Source: Anthostomella pinea (lineage: Eukaryota; Ascomycota; Sordariomycetes; Xylariales; Xylariaceae). Taken from it: 64,000 nucleotides of DNA. Below, in pieces: positions 1-12,148 of this stretch. How positions within the stretch are numbered: position 1 is the first letter of the stretch; every line of letters begins with the position of its first letter. Position numbers and translations under genes: made by a program. Under the pieces are notes generated by a model. The model made no database searches. It saw only the letters and a list, made by a program, of their open reading frames with translations, and was not told where the DNA came from. The stretch is taken from positions 3,410,001 to 3,474,000 of the forward strand of contig CAUWAG010000006.1 in the NCBI GenBank assembly GCA_963556695.1, given 5' to 3'.

Positions 1-435
1 ATCGCCCGCTTGGCTGAATCCTACGCTGGGGAAGGGGGAAAAAACATAGACCGGGATGGCGTCTTTCCTGGTCTCTGTGTCAGTGTGTTTGTACCCATCA
101 CTCCTCTATGCGCGGTTCTTTCGCGCGTTTGTGGCCAGAGGTTCCGCGATGGACACCGTCCGTGACGGAGTAGGTATGAGTAGGAGAACCACCGCTCCTC
201 TGAGTAATTACTATATATGGCCGTGGAGCCATCTCCCCCCTGGCTGCCATGTGGTCCTCAGGGAAGTCTGCCATGCCAGAGACGCATTAAAGAACCATCA
301 TCACCTTCACAAGACGATCTGCCTGACTTCCGAGCACGCTACGCTTTCACCCTATCATCACCACATATCACCATCACCATCTCCATCAATATCATCATCG
401 TCGTCATCGTCATCACCACCCCCACCACCGACAAT

Positions 436-856
436 ATGCCATCACACGCCATGTCCATCGACAATCTATGTATCCACGATACACAAGACGACTACTCCCG
501 CCATCCCAACTGGGCCACGCCCGAGGACTGGGACTACTACCAGGAGACCATACGGCGCCTCTATCTGGACGAGAAGAGGCCCCTCAAGGACGTCGTCGTG
601 ATTATGGAGTCGGAATACGGGTTTCGCGCGACGTATGTCATTACCACCACCCAGGCACCCTACCTACCCGACTCCCCTTTCCCCGTCCCTCTCCCAGCAG
701 TCAGAGAGAGGGAGGGAGGGAGAGTTTTTCGCCCTCACTCCCGAGTTTCAACCTGGCTAACCAAAGATGACTCGGTGCAGGGCAAAGATGTACAAGACCA
801 GATTAGCCAAGTGGAAGATGCTGAAGAACCGGCCTCGTGCCAGCGGGCACTCGTAG
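436..856 (+). CDS. Clr5-domain small protein
   Basis: CDS join(436..632, 781..856), 89 aa. The intron starts at GTATGT (633) and ends at GTGCAG (780). Splicing restores GFRAT followed by AKMYKTRLAKWK, the hallmark of the fungal Clr5 domain, so the intron is strongly supported. The domain (residues about 28-82) runs from TPEDWDYYQETIRRLYLDE through LKDVVVIMESEYGF to the basic K-W-K-x-x-K-N end. Clr5 domains usually sit at the N-terminus of longer, mostly uncharacterised fungal proteins and are thought to bind DNA by their helix-rich basic fold; the role here is inferred. The protein is little more than the domain: a stop follows 8 residues after LKNRP. A further intron (GTAGGA at 853) leading to a longer protein cannot be excluded, but I see no coding-like continuation in the next kilobase. 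Confidence 0.8.
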
Positions 857-1639
857 GAATGGCGGTGTCGGCGCGACAGAATCCGTTCCCTTGAACCTGC
901 CCTACCTGCCTACCTACCTGTTATTCGCCTGCTTGCCTGCCCGCTCGCTTGCCTGCCCGTGTCTCCGGCTACCACACTTTTTCACCCCCCCGGTCCAGCG
1001 CTGTGTGTGTGTCCAGCCTGTTGGTAATCCGTCGATGGCGCCAGAAGGTTTCATGATGTTCGACAGGGTACATTTGTGCCTGCCAGTCGTCATGCGGGTG
1101 GGTGATGATGGGTGGTGCTGTGGTGGTGGGTGTGATGAAAAAAACGGGCTGCATGCTGCACGCATGATGCTGCTCGCCTCCCTGGAACCTTACCTCTTAC
1201 CACGTGGGATGCTGTTGTTGGCTGCGGCACCCTACAGTCGGACGAACAGGCCCAAATTCAGCCCAAATTCAGGGGGAACGAACCGACGGACAGCATTTCA
1301 CCTATCTACCTACCTACCTACCTGCCACCTGCGTCGGCCGCGTTGCTGGTTGGTTACCGGCGGGCCGACAGATGGGTTTTCCATGTGCGACGTGGTTGGT
1401 GGCTGGCCGTGATGGGCGGACAGCCTATAGGAGGGAAGAGGAGCAACCCGGTCTTCTGCAGTTGGTCCGACCGACTACTTGTAGCGGCCGTAGCCGGAGA
1501 TGACCGCGCTGTTTGTTGTTGTTGGTCCAACGCCAATTGCTCTGTCCGTCTGTCCTGCGAACTACCTACCTCCCTACACACGACCGGACCTATTATCTCC
1601 CTGTTTAACCTCCTCCTGGAACCTACAGCACCGGAGGCG

Positions 1640-1682
1640 GGCATCACCACCACCAGCATCATCATCATCATCATCATCATTG
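1640..1682. repeat. CATCAT/CACCAC microsatellite
   Basis: A trinucleotide run of ATC/ACC units including about ten consecutive CAT units. A similar, less pure CAT/CGT-rich tract lies just before the Clr5 start codon (about 355-420), where it would be 5' untranslated sequence. Confidence 0.8.
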
Positions 1683-2177
1683 TCGGCGTTATCAGCATCA
1701 TGTTTTTTGTTATTGAGATTCCCCAAGCGAGCGAGAAAGCCTATCTGTTTTGGATTTATACGATTGTGTATAATTGTTACTGTTAGAAAGGAGTTGGATG
1801 GATGGATGGATGTATCGGATAGACGAGACTACCACAATACCACGTGTAGTACCAACCAATTGCAGCTGCCAACCTTTATTACCATGCCACCAAGCTGAAC
1901 TTTGAACCACCCTTCCAATGTTTCATCCAGTCTCCAGCTCTTCAGCTTCCCTGCGCAAAGCTGCATGCAGACGGAGTGACATCTGGAACTGCTTGCTGCC
2001 ACGGCTGCTGCGCCGCACGTCTACGTGCATTGCATCAAATGTGTGCATGAATTTATGCATGCAACCTCATGTCTGGTAACTGTGCTTATGGCAGTGGCGC
2101 ACACACTGCACAGGCGCACATGGAAGGAACCTAGAAGCTCACGTGTGTGTGTGTGATGCAGTCAGCACTTGCAGTTC

Positions 2178-2248
2178 GCAGTTGCAGTTGCAGTTTGCTG
2201 CGTGCGGCTCTATGCCATGTGTCTGGTGTCCACTGCAACTGCAACTGC
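2178..2248. repeat. 17-bp perfect inverted repeat (hairpin)
   Basis: The left arm, 2178-2194, is GCAGTTGCAGTTGCAGT. The right arm, 2232-2248, is its exact reverse complement, ACTGCAACTGCAACTGC. The spacer is 37 bp. Each arm is itself a tandem of the hexamer GCAGTT. No gene lies within 1 kb, so this could be a cruciform or hairpin, or a remnant of a small inverted-repeat element. Confidence 0.75.
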
Positions 2249-5200
2249 CCACCTCATTCATCCACTTTGCTTACCCGCACACCTGACTTGCCCACCTGCA
2301 CTTGATGCCATTCGGTAAGCGAACGCGATACCGACTCTTCTTCTCCAGGCACCTACCTACCTACCTACCTATTGCTCCTGCCTCCTGCAAATGCCATTAC
2401 CCACCACTGCTGCGGCTAGCACTTACAGTATGAAGACTGGAGAGAGACTGGAGGAGGCTGGAGATGGGGACTGCTGCCCCACGGCCACGGGCCACGAGGG
2501 AATAGTTACTAATAATAATATTAAGGATCTCACCACTTCACGTGCGTGCCTGGTAACGAACCTGTCCGGTGGGTGTCTCCATGCTTGGATGATGGATGAT
2601 GGGTAGGGTAATTGAGGACTGGAATGGGCCCATGATGGATGAGGGCTCAGAGCTGTGGTCCCTTTGCTCGCCCCGACGCGGTACCTACGTCTCTTGGGGT
2701 GCCATCGTCGGGTAAGCTGGAGCTTCCATTGGGAAGCTACCTCACTGCTACAGCAACATGCAGCCAGGAGGTACATGGGTACTTTCATGGGTACTTCCCC
2801 TACGGAAGCTAGGGAATTTGGCGGAGACCCACATCCCCGGGCCATTATGCAGGGGGTTATAAATAGCACCCCTCTAACAAATCTTACAGTTTCATCAGAT
2901 GCGGGAGAGATGACTGCAGGTCACAAGTGCGCTCCAGGGCTTTCGCAATGTCGGAATTTTTCAATCCTCCCATGGCTTTTTCTTTCCGCATGTTACAAAT
3001 GTTAAACATCCTCGGACGAACTACAGGCCCCATGCGCGGAATTCTCTCCGGCAACCCAGTCTTGTATGATTAGGTCAGATCCCAGATCCCAGATTCGGTC
3101 ATTGACTCACTGGTCAGTGGTCACAGTGGCCAGTCAGCTGGTCGTTCGGTCGTGAATATGGACAAATTGGAGTCCTATTAGTCACAACCCACTCTCACCA
3201 CCACCGGTCATGCCAGTCGCGCATCCGTGAGGGATTCGCTCTTCTTCTTTCTCGAAGCTCTCGCTGACGACTGTCAGACTGTATTACAGCCCACGTTCCT
3301 TCCAGAAGCCCTTGCTGACATGCGCGTTGGTTGGTTGACTTCCGAGTCTCTTTCCCTTTGGGGCAGCTGCAAGGAAGGGCGGCGTGCAGGCTTCGACAAC
3401 AATGACAGATGAAAGATGACGACGGCTGAGGGCTGATGGCTGATGATGTTGGTAGTTGCTGAACCACACGCCGTTGAGGCGCATTGCAGCACTCACACAT
3501 CAATCATGGTACGGTACAGCTAAGGTAAGTACACGCCGTTCGTACCTGTACACCGGGTCGGGGCATTCCTCTTTCTATTCTCATCCCAACCCTGAATCTC
3601 GCTTCAGCCTTTCTGTGCGCCTCCTGCATTCCAGAAGTCTTCTCTGCAGGACGTCCGGTCCACTGGTTCAGACCAGTCCAGTCCTCGGCTTGCAGGTGGC
3701 GGATCGGGACTCGAGTCGCGTGCCAACCTCCAACAAGGCGCCCACGGCCCATCGTCATCCTCATCTGCTCATCATGATAGCGCATCAAGGTCGTCCCACC
3801 TGCCGACCGAATTACCTACGGCTCTTACCGAGCCTGGGGAGGAGAGGTAGGAGAGGTAGGAGCTGCCGGCATATTGTTACTATTTATTACTATTTACATC
3901 TCTGGATTATGGGGTTATGGGGTTTCTATGGATTCGGCAGCGGGTCGCGGGGACTTTTATTAACATTAAGGCACGCAGCATCCATCCGCGGATGCAAGAG
4001 GAAGAAGGCCGTCCGGTCGCGCCCCGGCAGATGTACACGCGCAGTTGCGGATCGAGATACCTGCTGGGCATGTACAGACGCAGTCAAGGCAGTTATGGAT
4101 TTCTCTAATCTCCCATCGCGAATCCGTCATCCCATTCTCGGCATCCCCAATAGCCCATATACTGTTTTTATCTCCATCCCCGTCTGCCTACCTGGTAGTG
4201 CTCTTCCTCCCTCCTACTGTACTCGTACTAGTGCCTACGACATACTGCCTCCCTGTTCGAGAAAGGACCAAGGGAACCGACCGGGATGTGCGTTGTGTTG
4301 GTTCTTATATCATCCCTGAAGTGCCGTGCAGGAAAAAGAACAGTACAGGTCAGTGCCTACCTGCCCTCCTACCCGCCCGAGACAGACAGACAGAAAGGCC
4401 GAACGAGGCCAGCCTCACGACCGCCCTTCCGGTCCCGCCGACGTGCGCGATGCCCTTGTGCCTGTGGCTATCCCTGTTCCCCTGAAGTCTAAACCCTGAA
4501 CCCTGGCTCATCAGCCGTTGGGCTTACTACTCTAGCCCCTAGACAAGTAGCGCGGCATACTACCTTGTCACAAGTATAGTATCGGCTTAACCCCTTGTGT
4601 ATACCTACCTATCCTTGCTGCACCATCGGCTGCGCGTACCGTATCGGCTTGGTATGCTGATCGTGCTATGCAGAATCGAGTATAGGCCGCTGCGGATCAT
4701 AGCGCGCAACCCGGTAAGACGGGTCTGTGAAGTCCGACGTGCGACGTCCGTGTCCGTCGTATAGGGCTGCTGCTGCCGCTCACTCTCACTCTCACTCTCA
4801 CATAAAGCAGGGGGAAATAAATACTCAGAAGAGTCAGGTGGTGGTTTGCCTTGGAGACGGCCACAGTCGTCTTGATATGCGATGTCCGCGTGACGTTTCA
4901 GCAGCCTGCCTGGGTATTAAACCAAGAGCAGCGAGGAAGGCTGTTGGTGCGGTGACTGCCTCCCTAACCTAGGTGAGCGGACTGCGCAAGTGCGCTTACA
5001 CACCTCGGAACTTTTATGTCTCCTGACCGCTGACCGAATCTGAGCCGGGCGTTTCAAGAATTCTTATCAGGCATACACACTCACGCACTCACACACGCAC
5101 GCACGCACGCATAGGCACACACATGACATGTTTATCCGCATCCGTACACCTGGTTGGCGGCCAGCAGACGGAGGCGAGCCAGATCGGTACGCAAGGCCGC

Positions 5201-8200
5201 CTCGCTCATAACGTGACATACCTGGTAGGCCAAACCCATGTCAGCCTGGCTCCCAGAAGAGCAGCGAACTGCGTATATGATCTGATGTGCCGCACCAGCC
5301 CCTACCTACCTAACCCCTTCTAGTAAAGTCCTACCGAGGCCTCTGACTCACGACCTATGGACGAAGGGCATGCGTGGAGCATGCCGCGGCTGAGGCTGCA
5401 GTTCTCACTTGCTGCTCGGCGTGGCATGGGCATGAGCTCCGCTGCCGAGAACGGGGGAAGTCTCGTTTCAGGGCCTGGAGCTACCTACGCCGCGGTGGTG
5501 CTTTGCTGGGAACTTTTTTTCTCCCCATAAGGCTGATAATCTCGGGCCGGTCTTGGTTGGTACTTGCCTAGGTAGGGGTGCCTTCGACTCGCCCAGATTG
5601 CCTGGTCAGGTTTCCATGTCGTTGGGGTTGTTCGGTAGGTAGGTACCCCCTTTTCGACTTATCCTCCGTGTGGCAGTGCGGCTTGCTGCCCTACCAACGA
5701 TGCATCAGCGGTGTCCGTGGAAGACGATAGGGGAGTCAGAAGCCTGGAGAGCCTTTTAGCGTATCCAGGATAGTGAATGACATAAATGCCGCGGCCACGC
5801 ACGGCAGTTGAAGAGGAAGGCTGAGTTGGTATCGCGCAAGGGGCATTTGACTGACTGCCAGACTTGCGGATCATACTACACGGCCGATCGAGGGCCATCT
5901 GCCTGCCCCTGAGTCATTGTACCTTAAGAGTAAACTGTCACGCCGCCGCACCAGCCCGAACTTCGCTCTGCCGATCATGCGTTTCTGTCAGTGCCGCACG
6001 CAAAGGGGGCTGACGAGATCCAGTGAAGGACACCTATCCGACACTAAGGTACTCACTTAAGGAAGTACCCCCTGTCAAGCACCCGGTCAGACCGGTAAGC
6101 TGGTGATCAGTCCTGGGATGCTTCCGTTTATACGCCATTGATGCTATTAGGGTACAAGTAATGGTAGTAAGTAAGCTGCGCAGGCGCGAACTCGAAATAT
6201 GTCCGTCATATCCGAGCTGGATCCCAGATGTATGAGAGTAGTCGACGACTTGTCCCGTCCTACCTATCCCTACGGGCCAGAGATGGTCGCTTCGTATTGT
6301 GACTGCTAGGTTAAATGACTCTCCGGGCAAGCTGCAATTTTTTTGTGGTATCTACTTACTTACACTGGAACCGATCCGTCCGCTCATAAGTTACTTATTC
6401 ATGCCGATGGAAGGACTGCCCGTGGAGCAGCGAAGGAGAGGCTTGCGTCGCGTCAGCGGGTGTGGCAGTGTCGGGCTGGCGTACATACACGGAGATGGCG
6501 CAGGGACGGGTCATTCTGCAGTCGGCATTTGATATCTATGATGAACAGCCTGTATGAGAGTTTTAGACGGTGGATGATCATGTCAATCAGACCTAACCAA
6601 GGACTACAGCAGGCCCGCAACCCTGTTTGATGGAAGCTGACAGACTCGTAGTGGCGGCTGGGATGAACGATTTGATGATCTCGGCCGCTGCGGCTGTTAG
6701 GTGGATTAGGTACTTATAGATCAAGTTCGTAGGAATTCCCGAGGCCGTCAGTATCCTCGCATGTAAGACCGGCTTCGCCAGACAGACCGGGGTCGGCAGA
6801 GTAGATCGCGACCTCTAGGCAGAGGTTTGGAGAAAAACTGACACCCCTCGACGTGTCGCCGCGTCACAGACAGAGATGCCTCGACACCTAGGCATAAGCA
6901 ACATGGATGGTAGGTATGTCATTCCCGCAGTCTCGTACCGGTACGTCCGCCCCTGAACACCGGCAGTTTAGGATCAGCGGCGTGGGCTCTCCTCTTTCCA
7001 TACCTACCAATGATTTCTGGACATGGTACCGTAGACACACCACCATCATGGCAGGCTGGCCAGACTGAAGCCTCCCCGAGCGATGCACACTTAGGGACCG
7101 GGTCAGTAGCTCCAAGGTTGTAACGTTAGAGCATATATCGAAAAAGAGAAAAGGGGATCTGGCAGCGAGCGCAAATCCTGGCGTGGCGGACTGCCAATGA
7201 GGGAGGCGGTCCCGGTGTTGTGAACTTCAAATTCAATATTCAATCTAAGCCACTTTATAGGACTCCTTTGATGTACAACACCTCCCCAGAGGGCGAGTGG
7301 CTCCAAGGGGCAATCCTGCCTCTTGTGGAAGTGTCCTATCAACCACTCAATCATCACCCACCACTTACCGGTACCTAACCCGTCAAAGCAAAGCAGAGAC
7401 CGCATATTTTCCTAGGGAGGTACAACATCCATATAACTCTACGTACCCCTACTAAATATCCAAGCACATTTTCACCCAGCTAGCTCCTCCCCGAAACATC
7501 TCCAGGACCCAGCCAGCTAGAACCGCCGCCGCCTAACCGGAACCGCCCGCCGCCCACTCGCGGAGGTGTCCGTCGCCATGGAAAGACACTATTTGGGGAA
7601 TTAGTTGGAAGTAGGTAGGTACACGCTGGGATCAGGTCTTGCCTTACCTTGGTTTGAAGTCGGGCTTTGCCTTGGCTTGACTTGGGTGGTGAGATGTACC
7701 AACCACCTCGCCCGGCAGTGTTTACAGTAACTAGGGTGTGATCTAGAGGGCAGAGCGTAGAAAGCAAGTAATGAAGTGCAAAGTACGAGCCAGCCGTAAC
7801 GCCAGTGCTCTACGCACTTACTTCCTCGATATCATCAGCTTCACCCTTCCACTTAGACTTCGATCGAAGACAAGACATCAGAGATGGGGTAGGGAAAGAG
7901 CACGGCTTGGAAGTAAATGGTAATTTACTACGTAGCTCCAGAGCCTGGATAGAGCTGGGTATCTCGCATAATGCATGTGCAGCATAAAAAGAGCAAGATT
8001 CCTTCTTGTCCTGTCCGCCTGCCTATATACGTCCATCAGAGCCTCCCAACCAACACCTTTGCATGGGCAACAGTTTTGCAGTTTTGCAGTTTTGCACCAG
8101 TCCGTCCGTGTCGTGTCTCATCAATGTCAGTCTCCCGTATACAAACCGTATACAAACCATTACCCGGTTCCGTACCCCCCTTTCCCGTGAGTGCCGTCTC

Positions 8201-8352
8201 GGCATATGTACTGGACGTGTCCTCGAGCACCTTACCTTCCGTACAAATGAAATATCGGGATGAATATTTTCATCATCCAATCTCGTGATTTCTCCCATCA
8301 GAATTCCATCGACTATAAGTTAGTCCGCCAGCACGTCGACTTTCCTAGGTAC

Positions 8353-11274
8353 TCACTCGACACGAACAACAACCCTCCACCCCAGAGCGCCAGCCTCGCG
8401 TATCGCGCACGATAGACAGCCCCTCCTCCGACGGCTAATAACGGCGTTCCAACCACGCTCCGCACAAAGGGCGCGCACGAGGATCTCGAGGTCGGACCCG
8501 AACTGCCGCTTGCGCGTGCCCAGCTTCATCTGGTACTCGGCCCTCGTGCCGATCGAAGCCGCCATGCTCGGCCGCCGTTCCACCGGCTCCGGCGAACTGA
8601 CGGGCGGACCACAGCTGGCGATGTGGGTCTGGGGCGCCGTGTTGACGGGCTCGAGACCGAAGGATGACGAGAGCGAGGACTCGCGGGAGAGCGCCGGCAT
8701 CCCGGGCGAGTTCTCCCGGGGTGGCGCGAAGCCCGTCACGCAGTCGATGACCAGGACGCGCGGGGTGCGGTTCGGGATCGAAGAGGCTGAATCGTTGCTG
8801 CTCGAGCGGGGGTTGGAGGTGCTCTTGTTCAGGAGCCCTTCCAGGGTTGCTGTGGGCTGATTGAGGATATTGGTGAGGTGAACCGCGGTGTATGTGTAAA
8901 ACCTGTGGAGTGGATGACCTGGCAGATATTTGTCAGTCGAGGGCAATGTCATACGTATGCGGAGGAGATAGAAGCTCACCAGTAATGTGCGCTGCGCTGG
9001 TAGGCTTGTCCTTGAAGTCGTGCCCACCCACATCGATCTGCTGGATCGTTGGGCTTGACGGGGATTTCAAGTATTTGACATGACTTGATGCGACGCAAGG
9101 GTGGGCCGTGACGAAGTAGACGTCCTTGGAGAGCGCAAGATTGATATCCACATCCTGGTCGACGCCATCGTGGGACATCGTGAAGGCTACCGAGGCAGGG
9201 TATGTATGGATATCGGAGGAGGACTTGCTGCTGTAGTTGGAGGAAGGGGTGAATTGTTTCTCTACGGTAGGCGTCGTGTGGACACTATCGCCCGGCGCCA
9301 AGAGATCCAGCGCCCGTAACTCGATCCTGATATTGGAGGGCGGTCGGCTGGCATAGGTAGACTCGTGTGGGACAATGAAGTCGGCGGGAAATACGCCTGA
9401 AGAGTCAGCATCGCCTAACACATCTGACTCTCGTTCGATGGCGGTCTTGCCCCACAATCGAGCCTTCTTCCCAGTTTTGGAGACATCGTCTAGCAATGTC
9501 AGTCTTCGATCCACTGATAGCACTGTGGAACATTAGACCTACCATGTATGTCGGCGACCGTGATGTCTACCCAGCCGTCTTCGAGTCGCTGAGGAGTAAT
9601 GTCGCTTGATATCCATCCCATACACTCGGCTGATCCTTTCCCAGCAGCGAGAACACGACCAACAACGCAGGCTGTGCTCCAGAAGCTTTTCCCATTGTAA
9701 ACGAATCCACCGCACAGGTTGGCCATCGGCCCCAAACGTGCCATGGCCTCATCGTCGTTCTCTAACAGAGTAGACATGAGAAAGTGTGACAGAACCTCTC
9801 CGGGCAGCACAAGCCCGGAGACATATGATTTTGAAAGCCAGCCGGACGCATGCAACGCTGCCTCGACTTTCCGTCTTCTGGACGGTTTCCTCCTGAGTTC
9901 CACAGACCCCTTATCGCCGCCAAAGTAAGACGAGCGTCGTGTGTCGCTTGTGAGTAGTGGACTATTAATAGGAGTCGCTTCACCCAATAATGTAGCCTTT
10001 TCGGATACGCGTGTAACAGTAGTCTCGATATCTGGCCAACGCAACTTTTTCGCAAAGTGCATCAGCCCGGAAACCTGTCTCTCAGGATGTCTCCCTTGGA
10101 TGGAGTATACGTGCTCAGCTTCGGTGATGTGGCGATGTTGAGTGTGGTCAGTGTCCTGCGCGCCGTGCATATGCTCGTGCTTCAGGGACATCTTGCTCGT
10201 GAGACTCGTGAGCCAGCCTTTCTGCGGCGAGTGCTCTTCAAGGGGAGCTGGGTTGGCTTTTATGATTGTGATGTTCTCGAGCCAAGCACGAGCGAGGATC
10301 AATGACCATCTGACTGAAGTATTGGCCTCTCTTACAAATCGGTGTACTTCGGATGCTTTGAGATTCTCTGTGGCGTACTCGTCACCCTCTGTTATGGCAT
10401 CCAACCGGACCAGAAGCTCACAGGAGAGCAGAACCTGGAGAAGTAGCCAATACCGCTCCTCACTCCTGTCTTGTGCATCGCTCCCTTCGTTTATCGAAGA
10501 TCCGTCCGCAAGCTCGTCGTCCAAAGGAAATCCCCAGAGGATCTGGCCTAGCCGAATCCGCCACTCTACTCGCGAAAAGTCGACCCAAGCGTTCGGCGCG
10601 GCCAGTACCTTGACGAGAGCGTTTATCTGCACCGCTAGGCTGTAGGGATCCTGGTGATCGATGACCCTTGTTGGCGGGTGAAGAACTTTCCGAAAGAGGT
10701 CATTGTAGAGTTCATGGGTCTTGGTCCGTGCCGCACTCTGTTCTGCATGATGCGCGCGCGACCTTTCCTCAACCACGAGCATCTGCTCCATGATGCTCGC
10801 ATCGTCCAGGTGCCGCAGACCGTCCTTGGAAGTGATCAACCTTTGCCTCTGCTCTACGACGACATGAGACTTGGACCCCAAACTGTCGAAGCCATACTGT
10901 TCTTCTTGTAAGGCGTCGGCCACTGAGATCTCCAGAGCAGCCTGGTAGCCCATGGTGCCCTTCTCAAGCCCTTGCATGCTCAGCATGTTGGGCCTCTCTC
11001 GGCATCTAGAGTTGAAGTGGGGCCGTCTCTTGCCGGACGGGGGTGTTGTAGCCAAAGGATCCCGTTTGATGAGACGGGGGCTCTCTGTCACACACCCCCA
11101 AGCATCATCCTCTATCTGAGTGTGGTCTGTGAGGTCTCTGATGGCGAGCTCCTCATTCCAGGGGAAGGCCACGGACGGGTAAGGCGCTCCGCTGCCATGG
11201 CCTTGGGAACGGGCGAAGAATTGCGGAGCTCCGGAGAACAGCTTCTCGATCTCGGTGTCGCTCAGTGTCGCCAT
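8353..11274 (-). CDS. Conserved-looking fungal protein of unknown function, 935 aa
   Basis: CDS complement(join(8353..8918, 8980..9489, 9543..11274)). Intron 1 (53 nt) has GTAGGT, a CTGAC branch site and TAG. Intron 2 (61 nt) has GTGAGC, CTGAC and CAG. Both preserve frame. The start MATLSDTEIEKLFSGAPQFF is preceded by untranslated sequence. I do not recognise a named domain. The N-terminal third is rich in charged helices (around LDDASIMEQMLVVEERSRAH), the middle contains a hydrophobic segment around RYWLLLQVLLSCELLV, and the region from about residue 440 is Ser/Arg-rich (SDTRRSSYFGG). The C-terminal part is low-complexity and Ser/Pro-rich before a basic end (RRRRGCLSCAIREAGALGW). There is no signal peptide or convincing membrane span. 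The smooth codon use, size and regular introns argue for a real gene; its function is unknown. Confidence 0.82.
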
Positions 11275-11698
11275 AATCTTGTTGAGCCTGAGGACCGGCT
11301 TACCAGGCCTGCCATCAACCTTGCCTGTCGTCTCAGAGGGAGGCGGAGAGGGCAGCGGCTTGTTAGAGTTGATGGTGGAGTGCGGGGATAAGGGTGTCTC
11401 AGACGATGGAGTGTGTGAGAACTGCTTGGGTGAGGTCTTGTTAGTCAGTGTACCAGTTGAGACAATCTGCAGCTTCGAATGTGTAAAAGATACACGAGCC
11501 TATCTAACATGAACCAAACATTGAATCGACATTCGTCAGAATTAAATCGACACTCGTCAATAGATCCTGTAAATGGCTCATGCGGGAACGATAAACAAAG
11601 ATCAGCTGAGGTCGTGAGATCCATGCGACTCGTCTCCCCTCTCCCCTCATTCGAGGTGAGGAGCCGTGGCAGGTGCCGGCCAGTCAATGCGGAAACTC

Positions 11699-11796
11699 TC
11701 AGCTGGTGGCCAGGTGGCGGGCGAATTGGGGTACGGGGTAGGGGCACAGGGGGTAATGATGGGATTCTGGGATTCTGGGATTCCCTACCGTGCTGT

Positions 11797-11841
<45 letters not shown>

Positions 11842-12148
11842 GCATGGGCGTCGCCTTCTCGGCACCATGCTTGCCTTTCCGTAGGGTCTTATTACGCGTG
11901 AGCGTCTTTTCCCTCGGTCCTGTGATGAGATCTCGAATGAATCCTCCTCGCTTGGACGGGTGTTGGCGAGAGTTGTCCTGCGCATCCGACCTGTCGTTTC
12001 TTGGTGATCCCCGTCCTCCGGCTTCCTTCACGTCGCTGATCAGCTCCCGCGCCGAGCGTTTTAGCGAAGACAATGAGGGCATCGTCGCGCCCCTGTCTCT
12101 TCGTCGCCCTCCCAAGGGGTCAATTTGAACGCCACGCGAGACTTGCAT
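11699..12148 (-). CDS. Doubtful small basic protein with a poly-Thr tract
   Basis: An uninterrupted 149-aa frame, or 127 aa from the internal Met of MPSLSSLKRSARELI. The middle is basic and polar (GGFIRDLITGPREK) and is followed by about 14 consecutive Thr residues that come only from a (CGT/ACG)n microsatellite. It lies upstream of the 935-aa gene on the same strand. It could be a lineage-specific gene, untranslated leader, or chance ORF. The non-repeat N-terminal half looks moderately protein-like. Confidence 0.3.
11796..11841. repeat. (TCG)15 microsatellite
   Basis: About 15 pure TCG units, preceded at 11759-11783 by three tandem copies of GGGATTCT. In one minus-strand frame it encodes poly-Thr and in another poly-Arg, which explains the homopolymer ORFs there. 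Confidence 0.95.

Larger units (their letters stand above)
857..8352. other. 7.5-kb gene-free, low-complexity stretch
   Basis: No ORF here looks protein-like; all candidates are short and biased by simple repeats. The stretch holds (CTAC)n runs (about 1301-1325 and 2349-2372), CATCAT runs (about 1640-1682), GATG repeats (1797-1812), (CACTCT)n near 4780-4801, (CACG)n near 5088-5111 and an inverted repeat at 2178-2248. Scattered TAGGTAGGTA motifs recur near 5635 and 7611. It could hold untranslated RNAs or promoter DNA for the flanking genes, but nothing specific is visible. Confidence 0.6.

Noticed and set aside
217..894. 225-aa frame over the Clr5 gene
   Set aside because: It reads through the intron and starts in untranslated repeats. 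The spliced 89-aa product matches the domain much better.
3456..4319. 287-aa plus-strand frame
   Set aside because: Composition is repeat-driven, with no domain, no coding-like periodicity and overlapping equally long frames.
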